Assembly (NCBI RefSeq): GCF_020360975.1
Contig: NW_025408671.1
Coordinates: forward strand, 5,518,001 to 5,582,000
Direction: 5' to 3'
Origin: Hirsutella rhossiliensis
Lineage: Eukaryota > Ascomycota > Sordariomycetes > Hypocreales > Ophiocordycipitaceae
Length of the DNA: 64,000 nt
Shown: positions 42,917 to 53,776 of the stretch, piece by piece
Layout: each line of letters opens with the position of its first letter
How positions within the stretch are numbered: position 1 is the first letter of the stretch
The notes under the pieces: generated by a model
Told to the model about the DNA's origin: nothing
Databases searched by the model: none
Seen by the model: the letters and a program-made list of their open reading frames with translations, nothing else
Made by a program: the position numbers and the translations under genes

Positions 42917-45914
42917 GATGGCGAGTGTTTCTCAAAAGGGAGGCGAGCTCGCAGTAGATGGGAAAAGAAAGTTGGACAAGAGGCACTGATCCTGATTGTA
43001 GAAACGACGGATATCCAGAGGAGGGTCTGTGAGCCGGATGGGGATGAGAGGGAAAATGGAGATTGGGGAGGACGCCGACGAGGGTTTATATAGACATCTC
43101 AGTCTACCCAAGCCCGGCAAGAGACGCTCCATGATGAATGCATGGTCAGCCGCGGGTCCTTCGTGAAGACGGCCAGCCGTCCCGGAGGAGCGCCATGCAG
43201 CCTTGGCCAAGCCGCACGACTTTACTGAGACTCAAGCACTGATCCCTGCTCTTGGACAGCTCAAGGAAACAGTGCGCGTGATTCGGCTGCTCGGTTCCGG
43301 ACTCAGTCGCGACCCTCTCTCCAGGGGTTGGCTCGGGCCGCAAGACCCTGCAGCTGGCGGACTGAACAAGTGATTGACATTCGCCCACGGAGGAGCCAGG
43401 CCAGCTGAGATGATGCCAGCGTGTAGTTGAGCTCGTCATGTTGGGCCAAAGGAGCCGGGGAATTGACTGGGTCCCATGCTCCGGCGCCTCGTATTCTCCT
43501 TTCGAGCTAATTAATACATGTAGCTGATGAAAGGATAGCCTGCTGACAATATGATAGAGCGGCTGTCTGAACAGCATGGAGGTGGAACGAGAGGTTGTCG
43601 GGCACACACGAGTAGCCGCAGGGTGTGGCCGCCGATTTGAGGCTTCTCGTAACCGCGCGCTATTATTAGACGTTCACAATTATCCCGCTAGCCCCGAGAC
43701 ATGCCAGGAACAAGACGAGCAAGATTGCAGTAGTGCTTGCTTCGTAGCTAGCCTCTAGACGCTCTCGCGGTTTATAGTACCCAAGACTGGAGATGGTGAA
43801 GGAATATTGAGCGTCAAGGCTGTGACGAGAGTCATGTCAACAAACTAACACAGCCGAGACGGCTGTAACTGCTACCGGCATGAACATTGAGCATGATTGG
43901 CAATAAAAAAATGAATTGGTAATAGATGACATGATTGGCGTATTGACGACACGAGCTCGAGAGAGAAAGAGGGAGACGTTGCAATGATGACACGGGAATG
44001 AGATCCCGGACGTGAAAGCAAACTGTCGTAATACATCTCGTATATGACTTACCGACTTGGCGGCCACGGCAGCTATGCCATGCAATCCTTTGTCCGTCAC
44101 AGGCACTTGCTGCAGGACATTGGGGAGAGACATGGCAAAGGTACGGTAACTCAAAAGTGTGGGTAGGTTGGCCAGCTGGCTGGGACGACAGGGGCAGCAA
44201 GGTCCCTGTCGAGAGCTTGCTTTTTCCACCGTAGATGTCTTTCTTTTCCCCTTTCTTTTCGGGCACTTACCCCGTCCCCATCGTCATGATCTTCTTCGGC
44301 CTCTCACGTCTTCATCGCGTTGCTCTCCTTCCTTCTGTGGGATTGTACGTGGTCCCAATGATGCATGCCGGTCTTAGGAATCGCCTCGGCTGATGCTGGT
44401 CCGAAGTATACTGGCGTGTGGCGCAGAATAGTGTGACTTGGCAACGACCGATGCGTTCGACGAGAGCGCCCATCATCTTTTTCAGCTGTGGCTCGCCTGG
44501 GGCTCGGATTGGAGCGGGCCAGATGCATCCAGGAAGGAGAGAAGCGACAGCCCGAGCATGGCCCGTCGGGCGACCAACCTCGCTGCCTGTACAGTACCAC
44601 CACGGCTCGTCGGGGCCAGTTGGCAGAGCCTTCCCCAGCCCCCAAACAAGGGGCAATCCCGATGGGCGGCAGCGTCGTGCGAACCAACGGAAGAAAGCTG
44701 GAAGATGCGGGGGTGGGGAAGAGCGGCAGGGCAGGGGGAAGGGAGGAGCTGACCGATGCTAGCGGTGCGACAACGGAAGCAGCCGAAAATAGAACGGGCA
44801 TATAAAATATATGAATTGAAGGGCCACTGCTGTCGCCGAGCCCGCGCATCAGGCCTGCTGTCCAGTCAATCCTCGCCGGCGGCCGCATCCTTTTCGCGGG
44901 ACGGACAGAGTAATGCCGTCAGCAGGGTCGGGTTCTAGAGCGGAACATGGTACGACGCGGGCCGCGAGGGCATGAACGAGTCGGCCAATCGTCGTGGGCG
45001 TGTAACTCTTCACCGGAGCCTCGTACCGCCCAAGACACTGGCCTTGCAGGTTCCGTTGGACTGCACGCAAGCAAGCATGACTTGGGTAAGCCGATGTCTC
45101 GCCAGGCTTTGAATGTGGCCAGCGGGACATGCATATGTCCCTGACGCCAAAAGGGCGGAGATGGATGGAAGATTGATGCCATGCTCGACCCCAGGTACTG
45201 TCTGTTAGACGGCGAGTCAGCGCATGTTCCCGAGACCATTCCCCGGGGGTTCCGTCCATCGCGACGAGCAACACCATGGATACTGTGTTGTGTGTATACA
45301 CCCAACTGCCCACGAGATCTGGCAGCCCAGCAAGCCAGCTCTATGCTGTCATTTGTCTCGCGTCGTCGTCGGTTGTGCTCGCACTCTGACTCAGGGCCGT
45401 CAAGGTCACGTGGCGTGTCTCGGAGGTGTCTGATCCGAGGCAACCAACTCGCATTGTGAATTGTTGGTCAGCATCTTCACTTGCGAGATGCAGACGCTGT
45501 GTTCTCGTTGACGTCGTCCGTGATGTGGAGCGTCGAGGTTGGCAAGATGCTCGCCACACTTCACCCGGCGCAGGGCAACGCCACCCGACGTGGTCGGCCT
45601 GCTGTGGCGCAGCCCATCACGTGGAGGTGCCCCGCCACTCGCAACATCCGCGCAGTGACGTAGTCGAGCAGCTCCGATTCACCACCATCTCCTATGAGTC
45701 CCGACGTGACGGCAGCGACCAAGACGCACATAGGGTCCAGTGCCTTATCCGCTGTCGCATTTATTTATCGCGCCTTCGATAGACCCGCCCGTCTGGCTAT
45801 GCCCTGCCTTTGCGCTGCGTCGGCGACCGGTGAAGCGCGCGGATCGGACCTCAGCTTCCTCTCTCCACCGACAACAGCGGAAAAGGGGCAACGCCCATCG
45901 CCACGACCCTCGGC
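42917..45914. other. Divergent intergenic region, about 3 kb
   Basis: Promoters of the cysteine-module gene and the acyltransferase gene lie at its two ends. The middle has only short, unconvincing frames. Confidence 0.45.
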
Positions 45915-47746
45915 ATGAGCTCCGCCGCCGACTTGGGGCCCAATAGCGGCGACCACGACCACGTGCTGCGGCCCCGGCCCCGGAAGCCGCAGCATGTGCA
46001 GCTGTCGCAGCTCTCGCGCATGTCGTCGAGCGACGCCGATGGCCCGCTGAACGGCGACATAGACGCGGCCAGCGCAATGACTAGGTTGCTTGGCCCCGAC
46101 CTTCTTGTTGACGAGACAATGCGCTGACTTGGCCCCCTCAGTGGTCGCTCCACGCCTGTGCCCGACAATGCGCCCCCCTCGGCAAAGTCGCTCTCGTCGG
46201 TCCGCAAGCACGTCCGCGCCGAGCAGAGGCGCCGCCTCTTCCCGACCATCGAGTTCGCCTCGCGCGTCTCCCACTTCGACCCGGCAAGTGACTACCGCGA
46301 CTTCCACGGCTTCTTCAACCTCTTCTGGATCGGCCTCGCCATCATGGGCATCACCACCATGCTGCGAAACTTCAAGGACACGGGCTACCCCCTGCGCATC
46401 GAGATCTGGTCCCTCTTCACAGTCAAGCTGTGGCACCTGGCCGTTGCCGACTTCCTCATGGTCGCCAGCACCGCTGCCAGCCTGCCCCTCCACCGCTGGG
46501 CGAGGAGCGCCCCCGCCGGCGGCGCCTGGACCTGGAAGAACGGCGGCATGGCGGTGCAGAGCATCTACCAGGTCGTTTGGCTGGCCACCTGGATCGTCAT
46601 CCCCTTCTGGCTCGAGTGGACCTGGACGGCTCACGTCTTCTTGCTGCTGCACACCATGGTCCTGCTCATGAAGATGCACTCGTATGCCTTTTACAACGGC
46701 CACCTCAGTGAGTCGGAGAAGCGCCTCCGCGCCCTCGACAACCCCATCGCCGCCGCCGTCGATCGCGGCCCGGCCTATCAGTACCCGGCCGCCGACCCGC
46801 GCCGAGGAAGCGTCTCGGCCCCCCCCGATGCCACCCCCTCTGGCGACCCCGACCCCGACGAAACCCGTGCCGCTGACGAGCTCGAGGCCCTGCGCGAGGT
46901 CCTCGCGCGCGAGCTCACCAGCCCTATGGGCAACATCACCTACCCGCGCAACCTCACCTGGTCCAACTACTGGGACTACCTGCTCTGCCCGACGCTCTGC
47001 TACGAGCTCGAATACCCACGCACCCCGACCGTCAACTGGACCTCGCTCATCTCCAAGATTGTTGCCACCTTTGGCTGCATCTTCCTCCTCACCGTCACCT
47101 CGGAGGAGTTCATCCTGCCCGTCCTCGTAGACGCCTCGCACCGCCTCGACACCGTCCAGGCCACGTCGGGCTCCGTCTCCGAGGCGCTGCTCATCCTCGC
47201 CGAGACCATCTCGGGCCTGCTCTTCCCCTTCATGCTCACCTTCCTCCTCGTCTTCCTCGTCATCTTCGAGTACGTCCTCGGCGCCTTTGCGGAAATCACC
47301 CGCTTCGGCGACCGCCACTTCTACGCCGACTGGTGGAACTCGACCGACTGGATGGAGTTTTCGCGCGAGTGGAACGTGCCCGTCTACTCGTTCCTGCGCC
47401 GCCACGTCTACAGCGCCTCGCGTCCCCACACGGGCAAGATGGCCGCCACCATCATCACCTTTCTCATCTCGGCCGTCGGCCACGAGATCGTCATGGCCTG
47501 CATCACGAAGAAGCTCCGCGGCTACGGCTTCGTCTGCCAGATGCTGCAGCTGCCCATTGTCATGCTGCAGCGCACCCGCTGGGTCCGCGGCAGGCAGACG
47601 TTCAACAACGTCTGTTTCTGGTGCTCCATGATTCTCGGCCTCAGCGTGGTACGCACAGCAACCCCCCAAGTTTCCTCCACCCTCCGTTCGTGGGCGTGTA
47701 CTGATTAGCTTTTCTGCAGATCTGCGCCTTGTACGTTCTAGTATAG
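45915..47746 (+). CDS. Sterol / diacylglycerol O-acyltransferase (MBOAT; ARE/DGAT1 type)
   Basis: Three exons give 567 aa: 45915-46084, 46142-47648 and 47720-47746. The phases agree, and the last exon adds only ICALYVLV. It is a polytopic membrane enzyme with many hydrophobic helices between residues 110 and 560. The family motif FYADWWN and the catalytic His in FLISAVGHEIVM are intact. The disordered N-terminus (HVLRPRPRKPQHVQLSQLSR) resembles fungal ARE proteins. Such ER enzymes transfer fatty acyl from acyl-CoA to ergosterol or diacylglycerol for storage in lipid droplets. Which acceptor is used cannot be told from sequence, though the length and N-terminus lean to sterol O-acyltransferase. 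Confidence 0.9.
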
Positions 47747-48408
47747 AAGAGACTGGCTCATCGGCAAGAAGAGGGACGTAAGTGGCCTGGACGGGGAAAG
47801 AAACAGTCACCCGCCAGAGCGCTGTATTTTCTTTGTACTCTAGATAGAATACGCGATGTATACTACAATACAGGGTTTTGTCAGTCGATTAGAAGCCTAT
47901 AGCCTCAGGGAGAAGTTGACCAAAGGTTGAGTCTCTCCACCTTTCTAAATACGCAGTGGTCTTGTTCACCACGGAAGCAATCGCATCAACAAGAGTGGCA
48001 CAATCGAAAGAAGGCGCTGTATAGATGCCGCAGACCCCATTCAGTGATACAAGGCAAGTCTGACTGGAAATCGAAGTCTTGGTTACTCGGTTACTAGCCT
48101 GCGTAGGTGCTAATTCAACATGCTTTCACTCAAGACGAGCACAACTTAAGGATTCGTTTCATTCAGCGCATCTATCTCATCTGCGTCATCATAGAGATAC
48201 CGAGCCAGAGCACATCCAGTCCTTTCCTCGCGGGAAACCGCGTTGGGGAATAGACGAAGCGCGTGGAAGAAGACGGTTAGGACATTAAAACAATTCCGAA
48301 ACGCAAGACCATGCCGTTTGCTCTAAATAGAAAAAAAAGCATCCCTTCAACTCCGTGCAACCTTTTGGACCCCGGTGTCGATGCGTCAGTTCCCTCGAGG
48401 CAAGCTGT
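47747..48408. other. Convergent intergenic spacer
   Basis: The 3' ends of the acyltransferase and Hsp90 genes face each other. No gene seen. Confidence 0.5.
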
Positions 48409-50526
48409 TTAGTCAACCTCCTCCATGGCGCTGTCGCCGGCGGCAGCAGCAGCAGGGGCGTCGGCGGCAGCGGCCTCGGTGGGCGCCGCATCGTCCTCCT
48501 CAATGTTCAGGCCAAGCTGCACAAGCTTGTGGATGCGCTCAGCGAAGCCGGCGGGCTCGTCAATGGTGAAGCCGGAGACGAGCAGCGATGTCTCGAACAG
48601 CAGCTGCACAATCGACTTGACGGTCCGGTCGTTCTCGCCATCGGCCTCGACCTTCTTCTTGAGCTCCTGGACAATAGCAGACTTGGGCGAGATCTCAAAC
48701 GTCTTCTTGGAAGACATGTAGCTGCTCATGGACGTGTCGCGGAGGGCCTGGGCCTTCATGATGCGCTCCATGTTGGCAGACCAGCCAAATTGACCGGTGC
48801 GGATGGCGCAAGGGGAGAGACCAAGCTTCTGGCTGACGACAACCTTCTCGACCTTGTCGCCCAGCACGTTCTTGAGACTCTTAGCCAGACTCTCGTACTC
48901 CTTTTCCTCCTCCTCGCGAGCCTTCTTCTCCTCATCGGTCTCCTCAAGCTCAAAGTCCTTGGTGATGTCCACCAACTTCTTGCCCTCAAACTCCTTGAGC
49001 TGGGTCATGGCGTACTCGTCAATGGGGTCGACGAGGAAGAGCACCTCGAAGTTCTTCTCCCTGAGGGTGTCGAGGAAGGGAGACTTGGAGACGGCCTTGA
49101 TGGACTCGCCCGTGATGTAGTACATGTTCTTCTGGTGCTCGGGCATGCGGGTGACGTAGTCGGACAGCGAAGTGAGCTCGTCGCCAGACTTGGTCGAGTT
49201 AAAGCGCAGCAGCTTGGCCAAGAGCTGGCGGTTCTGCGAATCCTCATGGATGCCCAGCTTCAAGTTCTTGGAGAAGGCGCTGTAGAACTTGTCGAACTGC
49301 TCCTTGTCCTCGGCAATCTCCTGGAAGAGCTCAAGAGACTTCTTGACAATGTTCTTCTTGATGACCTTCATGATCTTGTTCTGCTGAAGAGTCTCACGAG
49401 ACAGGTTGAGGGGAAGATCCTCGGAGTCGACGACACCCTTGACGAAGCCAAGCCACTCGGGGATGAGGTCGGTAGCGTCATCGGTAATGAAGACGCGGCG
49501 AACGTAGAGCTTGATGTTGTTCTTGGTCTTCTTGGTCTCAAAGAGATCAAAGGGAGCACGCTTGGGGACGAAGAGGATGGCGCGGAACTCGAGCTGACCC
49601 TCGACGGAGAAGTGCTTGACGGCCAGGTGGTCCTCCCAGTCGTTGGAGAGCGACTTGTAGAAGGAAGCGTACTCCTCCTGGGTGATGTCCTGAGGGTTAC
49701 GAGTCCAGATGGGCTTCTGCTTGTTGAGCTCCTCCTCCTCGATTTTGGTCTCCTTGACCTTCTTGGTCTTCTTCTTCTTTTCTTTCTCCTCTTCCTCGTC
49801 GTCAACCTCCTCGATACGGGGCTTCTTGTCGTCGCCCTCCTCCTCCTCCTTGACCTCCTCCACGGCGTCCTCGTCGGGGACCTCGGTCTCGGTCTCCTTC
49901 TTGACGTGGAGGTAGATGGGATAGGAGATGAACTCGGAGTGCTTCTTGATGACCTCCTTGATCTTACTCTCGTTGAGGTAGTCGGCCTGCTCGTCCTTGA
50001 GATGCAGGATGATGGCAGTGCCGCGGCCGAGCTGGTGGCCCTCGGTGTCGGCAGTGATGCTGAAGGTGCCACCGGCGCTGGACTCCCAGACATACTGCTC
50101 GTCGTCGTTGTGCTTGGAGACGACGCTGACGCGGTCGGCGACGAGGTAGGCAGAGTAGAAGCCGACACCAAACTGGCCGATCATGGAAACATCGGCGCCA
50201 GCAGTCAGAGCCTCCATGAACTGCTTGGTGCCGGAGCGGGCAATGGTACCCAGGTTGTTGACGAGATCGGCCTTGGTCATGCCAATACCGGTATCGCGGA
50301 TGGTCAAGGTCTTGTTCTCCTTGTCGGGGATGATGTCGATGCGCAGGTCCTTGCCAGAGTCGAGCTGGGTGGGGTCGGACAGCGACTTGTAGCGGATCTT
50401 GTCCAAGGCATCGGAGGCATTGGAGACAATTTCACGGAGGAAAATCTCCTTGTTGGAGTAGACGGTGTTGATGATGAGGGAGAGAAGCTGAGAGATCTCA
50501 GCCTGGAACTCGAAAGTCTCGGCCAT
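48409..50526 (-). CDS. hsp90: Heat shock protein 90 (cytosolic Hsp90)
   Basis: A single exon of 705 aa. The N-terminal GHKL ATPase domain starts [20 protein letters not shown] and includes [23 protein letters not shown] and [16 protein letters not shown] highly charged linker lies around residues 215-270. The middle domain has the catalytic-loop Arg region ([11 protein letters not shown]), and the dimerisation domain ends in MEEVD, the docking signal for TPR co-chaperones. This is the full length of the family. The ATG at 50526 is chosen over an upstream in-frame ATG at 50709 because MAETFEFQ is the family start. The coding sequence has strong C/G-ending codon bias, as expected for an abundant protein. 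Confidence 0.98.
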   Translation of the reverse strand: MAETFEFQAEISQLLSLIINTVYSNKEIFLREIVSNASDALDKIRYKSLSDPTQLDSGKDLRIDIIPDKENKTLTIRDTGIGMTKADLVNNLGTIARSGTKQFMEALTAGADVSMIGQFGVGFYSAYLVADRVSVVSKHNDDEQYVWESSAGGTFSITADTEGHQLGRGTAIILHLKDEQADYLNESKIKEVIKKHSEFISYPIYLHVKKETETEVPDEDAVEEVKEEEEGDDKKPRIEEVDDEEEEKEKKKKTKKVKETKIEEEELNKQKPIWTRNPQDITQEEYASFYKSLSNDWEDHLAVKHFSVEGQLEFRAILFVPKRAPFDLFETKKTKNNIKLYVRRVFITDDATDLIPEWLGFVKGVVDSEDLPLNLSRETLQQNKIMKVIKKNIVKKSLELFQEIAEDKEQFDKFYSAFSKNLKLGIHEDSQNRQLLAKLLRFNSTKSGDELTSLSDYVTRMPEHQKNMYYITGESIKAVSKSPFLDTLREKNFEVLFLVDPIDEYAMTQLKEFEGKKLVDITKDFELEETDEEKKAREEEEKEYESLAKSLKNVLGDKVEKVVVSQKLGLSPCAIRTGQFGWSANMERIMKAQALRDTSMSSYMSSKKTFEISPKSAIVQELKKKVEADGENDRTVKSIVQLLFETSLLVSGFTIDEPAGFAERIHKLVQLGLNIEEDDAAPTEAAAADAPAAAAAGDSAMEEVD

Positions 50527-51696
50527 TGTGGCGGGTATCAAAAGACGGCCTGGGGATCTTGAGGGCGAGTCAGTACGAGGATGATCAAGGGTGGAATGGC
50601 CAGAGGCAAGAAGACGAAGCGAGGTGTTCCGCAAGCAGCCACGGCGGTGCAGCAGGGCTCGTCCCTTACGAGAGTGCAGCGAGTTCGCCCCGTCCCCAAG
50701 GGATATCAAGGGCAGAAGAGTACTGGGTGTGGTCGGCAGGCTTACCTATAGACAGTGGGGATGGCGATGGAGAGAACAGGCTCTAGGCGGCAGAGCTTCT
50801 CTGGATATGACAGAAGTGCAGAGGGGATGCGTGAGAGAGACGGAGGAAGGCGTGCGGACGGAGATGGGATAGTGTTGAGAAAGAAAGAGAAGAGAAGGAC
50901 GGATGGGAAGGGAAGGCAGCCGCGTAATAAAATAAGGGTCTCGAGCGAGAGCTGTGCCTGTCTTCTCTCGAAAGTCGAGATTCCATGAGATTCTATGGCT
51001 TGTGCCTTTTCCCCAGCAACCAGCTTGCCGCACGCTGATTGGTCCCTAGCTGGTGCTGGAGCCTTATGGAGCCTTCTAGAGCTCAGCGAAAAAGGCGCCC
51101 GCTACTGGCGGCCAGGTGGGAACCTTGGAAAGGGCAAAAAATTGTAGCCTCCACTGCAATTTTTTTTTTGGAAAACCGTGTTCCGGTTTGCACGCCTCTC
51201 GCTATTCCACCTCGGCATGGTTTGGAATGTTCCCGTGTGTTCTACAGGCCATACTGTACATCTGTGTCACGAATTGACTGTTTGCGGCGCCCGAGTCTTT
51301 GCCAAGAGGCGTGAACCCTTTGGCGAGGCTGAGAAACTCTTCCTTGCTGCCGCGGGATTTCCCCGGCCCGGCTCTGCTGTGGGTTATGCCAAGGCAAGGC
51401 TTATCTTATCAGCGCAGGTGCAGAGGATGGATCACGCAGTGAACTGCGTCGCGCCCATGATGCCTTGCTTCTCGTCCATGTATACGTGCTGTGCTGTATC
51501 TACCGTCCATGGATAAGGATCTAGCTTGCCTCTACTGAATAGAGTCTGGGAGAGCCTCGCAGGATATCGGAAAAAGTCCCGCTGTGCCCGACTCTTCTCC
51601 ATCTGCTCTGCACCAAAGGCCTGGTCCGAGCATCATTCAAGTGCATGTATACGGCCACTGCACGGGCAGTTGCACGCAAACGGCGCCCGTCCTGTC
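50527..51696. promoter_or_regulatory. Promoter region of Hsp90 and 3' flank of the flavin reductase gene
   Basis: About 1.2 kb upstream of Hsp90. Repeated GAGATTC and TTCTAGA-like words near 50968-51080 could be imperfect heat-shock elements, but no canonical nGAAnnTTCnnGAAn array was seen. No gene. Confidence 0.35.
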
Positions 51697-52659
51697 TCAT
51701 TGGTCCTCCTCCTGCAGACGCATGCCCCCCTTGGCAATCACGCCCCCGATTTGCCTGTACTTCCGGTCCGCGTAGGCCAGCCCGAATTCCCTCGCGTCCT
51801 TGCCGGGTATCATCTCAACCACCTCTCCCACCACGAGCACGTGGTCCCTCACCTTCACCAGCCCCCCCTGGAGTCCCTGCTGGAAGACCCTGCACCTCAG
51901 TGCTCTCAGCACCCCGTTCCCGCTCATCAAAGGCGGTCTGTGGCTTGCCATGTTGGTCGTCACTCCCCTGAGCCCTTCAAACGCGCCCTCCGAGTTTCCC
52001 CGCGCAAAGTGGTCTGCGACTGCTGCACCCGCTGCGTCCCCCGCGAGGATGTGAATGTTGAATTCTCGGCTTGCTGCGATCGCGTCCAGCGTCCGGCTTG
52101 GCGTCAAGACGTTGAACGTGACGAGCGGCGTAGGTCTGAGGGCGAGGGACGTAAACGACGACATTGTCATGGCGCGTGGGACGCCGTCGTGGGTAGAGGT
52201 ACAGACGACGACGGGGCTGGCGAGGAGGCGCATGACGGAGCGGAGTTGTTCGGGGAGAGATGTCTCCGCGTCGGGCTCAGCTGTTGACGGCGATGGCGAA
52301 GAGACGTAGGAGGATGATCTGCGGAATAAAGCTCTCGCCGACTGGGCTGGGTGGCCTGGGGTTAGCACAGGTGGCTCGTAACTCAGACGAGATTGGTGTA
52401 GGCAATGCCAACCTTGCGTCTCTGCGGCAGATGAGGGCTGCGTCAACGGTCGGGGAAGCATTGGCGCCCATTGGAAGAATCCCTGCCTTCGCAAGAATGA
52501 CCCAAGCCAAGGAGCACCGAAAAGCCCATTGTGGAAGCCTCTGATCGCTCTCATGAAGCACAATCTCCTCTGCGGCGCTTGCACCACGACAAGCCGCCTC
52601 GGCAGCCCTGCCCGCAAAGTCCCGAGCGAAGCATTGCACGTCGCCTTGCAAAGCATCAT
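51697..52659 (-). CDS. Flavin reductase-like (FMN-binding split barrel) protein, probably mitochondrial
   Basis: A 320-codon frame. The C-terminal 190 residues carry the flavin reductase-like fold: LRSVMRLLASPVVVCTSTHD, AMTMSSFTSLALRPTPLVTF, FNIHILAGD and GKDAREFGLAYADRKYRQIG. These are the FMN-contacting strands of the split barrel. The N-terminal 130 residues are Arg/Ser-rich and could be a mitochondrial presequence. Part of it (about residues 45-105) may be an unspliced intron whose length happens to be a multiple of three. The likely activity is NAD(P)H-FMN oxidoreduction or FMN binding; the partner is unknown. It is divergent from bL31m. Confidence 0.75.
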   Translation of the reverse strand: MMLCKATCNASLGTLRAGLPRRLVVVQAPQRRLCFMRAIRGFHNGLFGAPWLGSFLRRQGFFQWAPMLPRPLTQPSSAAETQGWHCLHQSRLSYEPPVLTPGHPAQSARALFRRSSSYVSSPSPSTAEPDAETSLPEQLRSVMRLLASPVVVCTSTHDGVPRAMTMSSFTSLALRPTPLVTFNVLTPSRTLDAIAASREFNIHILAGDAAGAAVADHFARGNSEGAFEGLRGVTTNMASHRPPLMSGNGVLRALRCRVFQQGLQGGLVKVRDHVLVVGEVVEMIPGKDAREFGLAYADRKYRQIGGVIAKGGMRLQEEDQ

Positions 52660-52996
52660 CGCACCGCCCAGATCATTGTGTTCCGTGACAAGACACCGGT
52701 CGATCTCGCCAAGCAGCGCGGCGGCGGCGGTGGTGGAAGAATGTTGTAGCTGGGACGGTGGGCCGCCGTGCTTGGAGAGAAGCTCTCCGTAGCGAAATCC
52801 CGGGCGAAAAGGTGGAATGCTTATCGATAAGAAAGAGATCAGCTCGGAAAGTTTGCGACGTTCACTGGGTACCTATCCAGCCGGCTTGACCTCAGTCAAC
52901 TACCAGACCACCTCTCCTCTCGACCTTCCCTCTGCTGCCAGAAACTTCAATCCGTCTCTACGAGAAATCCCTGTGCATAGCGTCAAGTTCAACACG
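52660..52996. promoter_or_regulatory. Bidirectional promoter, flavin reductase / bL31m
   Basis: A 337-bp spacer between divergent start codons. No TATA box recognised; CT-rich upstream of both genes. Confidence 0.4.
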
Positions 52997-53491
52997 ATGG
53001 GGAAATTCCCCCACCTCCCCCTGGCCTTCGCGCCATCCCGGACCGGACCCCTGAGCACCACGACACCGTGCTCATTCACCCCCAAATCCACATCCGCCCA
53101 GCAGATCCGTCACGCAACCTTCATCCCGCGGCCCCGTCGCCCCTACACCTTCACCCAGCTCGTCCAGCTGACCGACGGCTCCACCTACACCATGCGCACC
53201 ACCTCACCCGCGCCCATCTATCGCGCCGCAAAGGACACGCGCAACACCCTGCTCTGGCAGCCCAGCGAGAAATCCCTGCGCAACGTCGAGCTTGACGAGG
53301 CCGGCAAGCTGGCTGCTTTCCGAGAACGTTTTGGCCGCGGCTTTGACGCTTCCGCGGCTAGTGGGGAGGAAGGCGCCGAGGAGAAGGACGCCGACAATGA
53401 CTTTGCCGACTTGATTGCGGGCTATGCGCCGCAGGATGCGGGCGCCATGAAGGATACGGGAAAGAAGAAGAATCCTACGAGAAGAAAATGA
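52997..53491 (+). CDS. mrpl36: Mitochondrial ribosomal protein bL31m (Mrpl36-like)
   Basis: A single exon of 164 aa. A basic, Ser/Thr-rich presequence (MGKFPHLPLAFAPSRTGPLS) precedes the core RRPYTFTQLVQLTDGSTYTM and NTLLWQPSEKSLRNVELDEA. This core is typical of fungal bL31m proteins of the large mitochondrial subunit. The C-terminal acidic, then Lys/Arg-rich tail is normal for the group. The ATG at 52997 is preferred because it starts the presequence; an earlier in-frame ATG at 52817 would add 60 unrelated residues. Confidence 0.85.
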   Translation: MGKFPHLPLAFAPSRTGPLSTTTPCSFTPKSTSAQQIRHATFIPRPRRPYTFTQLVQLTDGSTYTMRTTSPAPIYRAAKDTRNTLLWQPSEKSLRNVELDEAGKLAAFRERFGRGFDASAASGEEGAEEKDADNDFADLIAGYAPQDAGAMKDTGKKKNPTRRK

Positions 53492-53776
53492 GGGTCTTGG
53501 GATCATGAGAACTTGACGAATCGACCCCAACTGGAGCAAGCACTCAATCGACTTGTACAAATCAAGCAAAAGCTGAGCACAACACAGGGCCCATGTATGA
53601 GGTGGTGGCAAGAGGAAGCTTGCGCCACCTGTGCAGAATGCGGCTTGTAAGATCTGAATAGACGCGTATCTGAATTGTCGACTCAGAAGCCTCTGCTCGT
53701 CGGCCAGCGTTACCGCAAATGCATGCTACATTATGACGCAGCTCCGACGCGCCCCCTTCTCGCAAACCAACCTTCC
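53492..53776. other. Convergent spacer
   Basis: Short 3' flanking DNA between bL31m and Vps5. Confidence 0.5.

Noticed and set aside
41762..43093. Hydrophobic-looking 443-codon frame opposite the cysteine-module gene
   Set aside because: Its periodic Ala/Val/Leu pattern mirrors the 138-bp repeat on the other strand, which has a signal peptide and ordered cysteines.
45765..47810. Frame of 681 codons on the minus strand across the acyltransferase
   Set aside because: Antisense shadow of a GC-rich gene. It ignores the clear MBOAT motifs and splice sites on the other strand.
48355..50562. Frame of 735 codons on the plus strand across the Hsp90 gene
   Set aside because: Exactly opposite a textbook Hsp90 and made of Leu/Val/Gly-rich sequence without motifs. 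It results from strong codon bias at the third position.
50960..51085. Heat-shock element array upstream of Hsp90
   Set aside because: Only imperfect GAGATTC and TTCTAGA-like words were seen, without the required two-base spacing, so no site is called.
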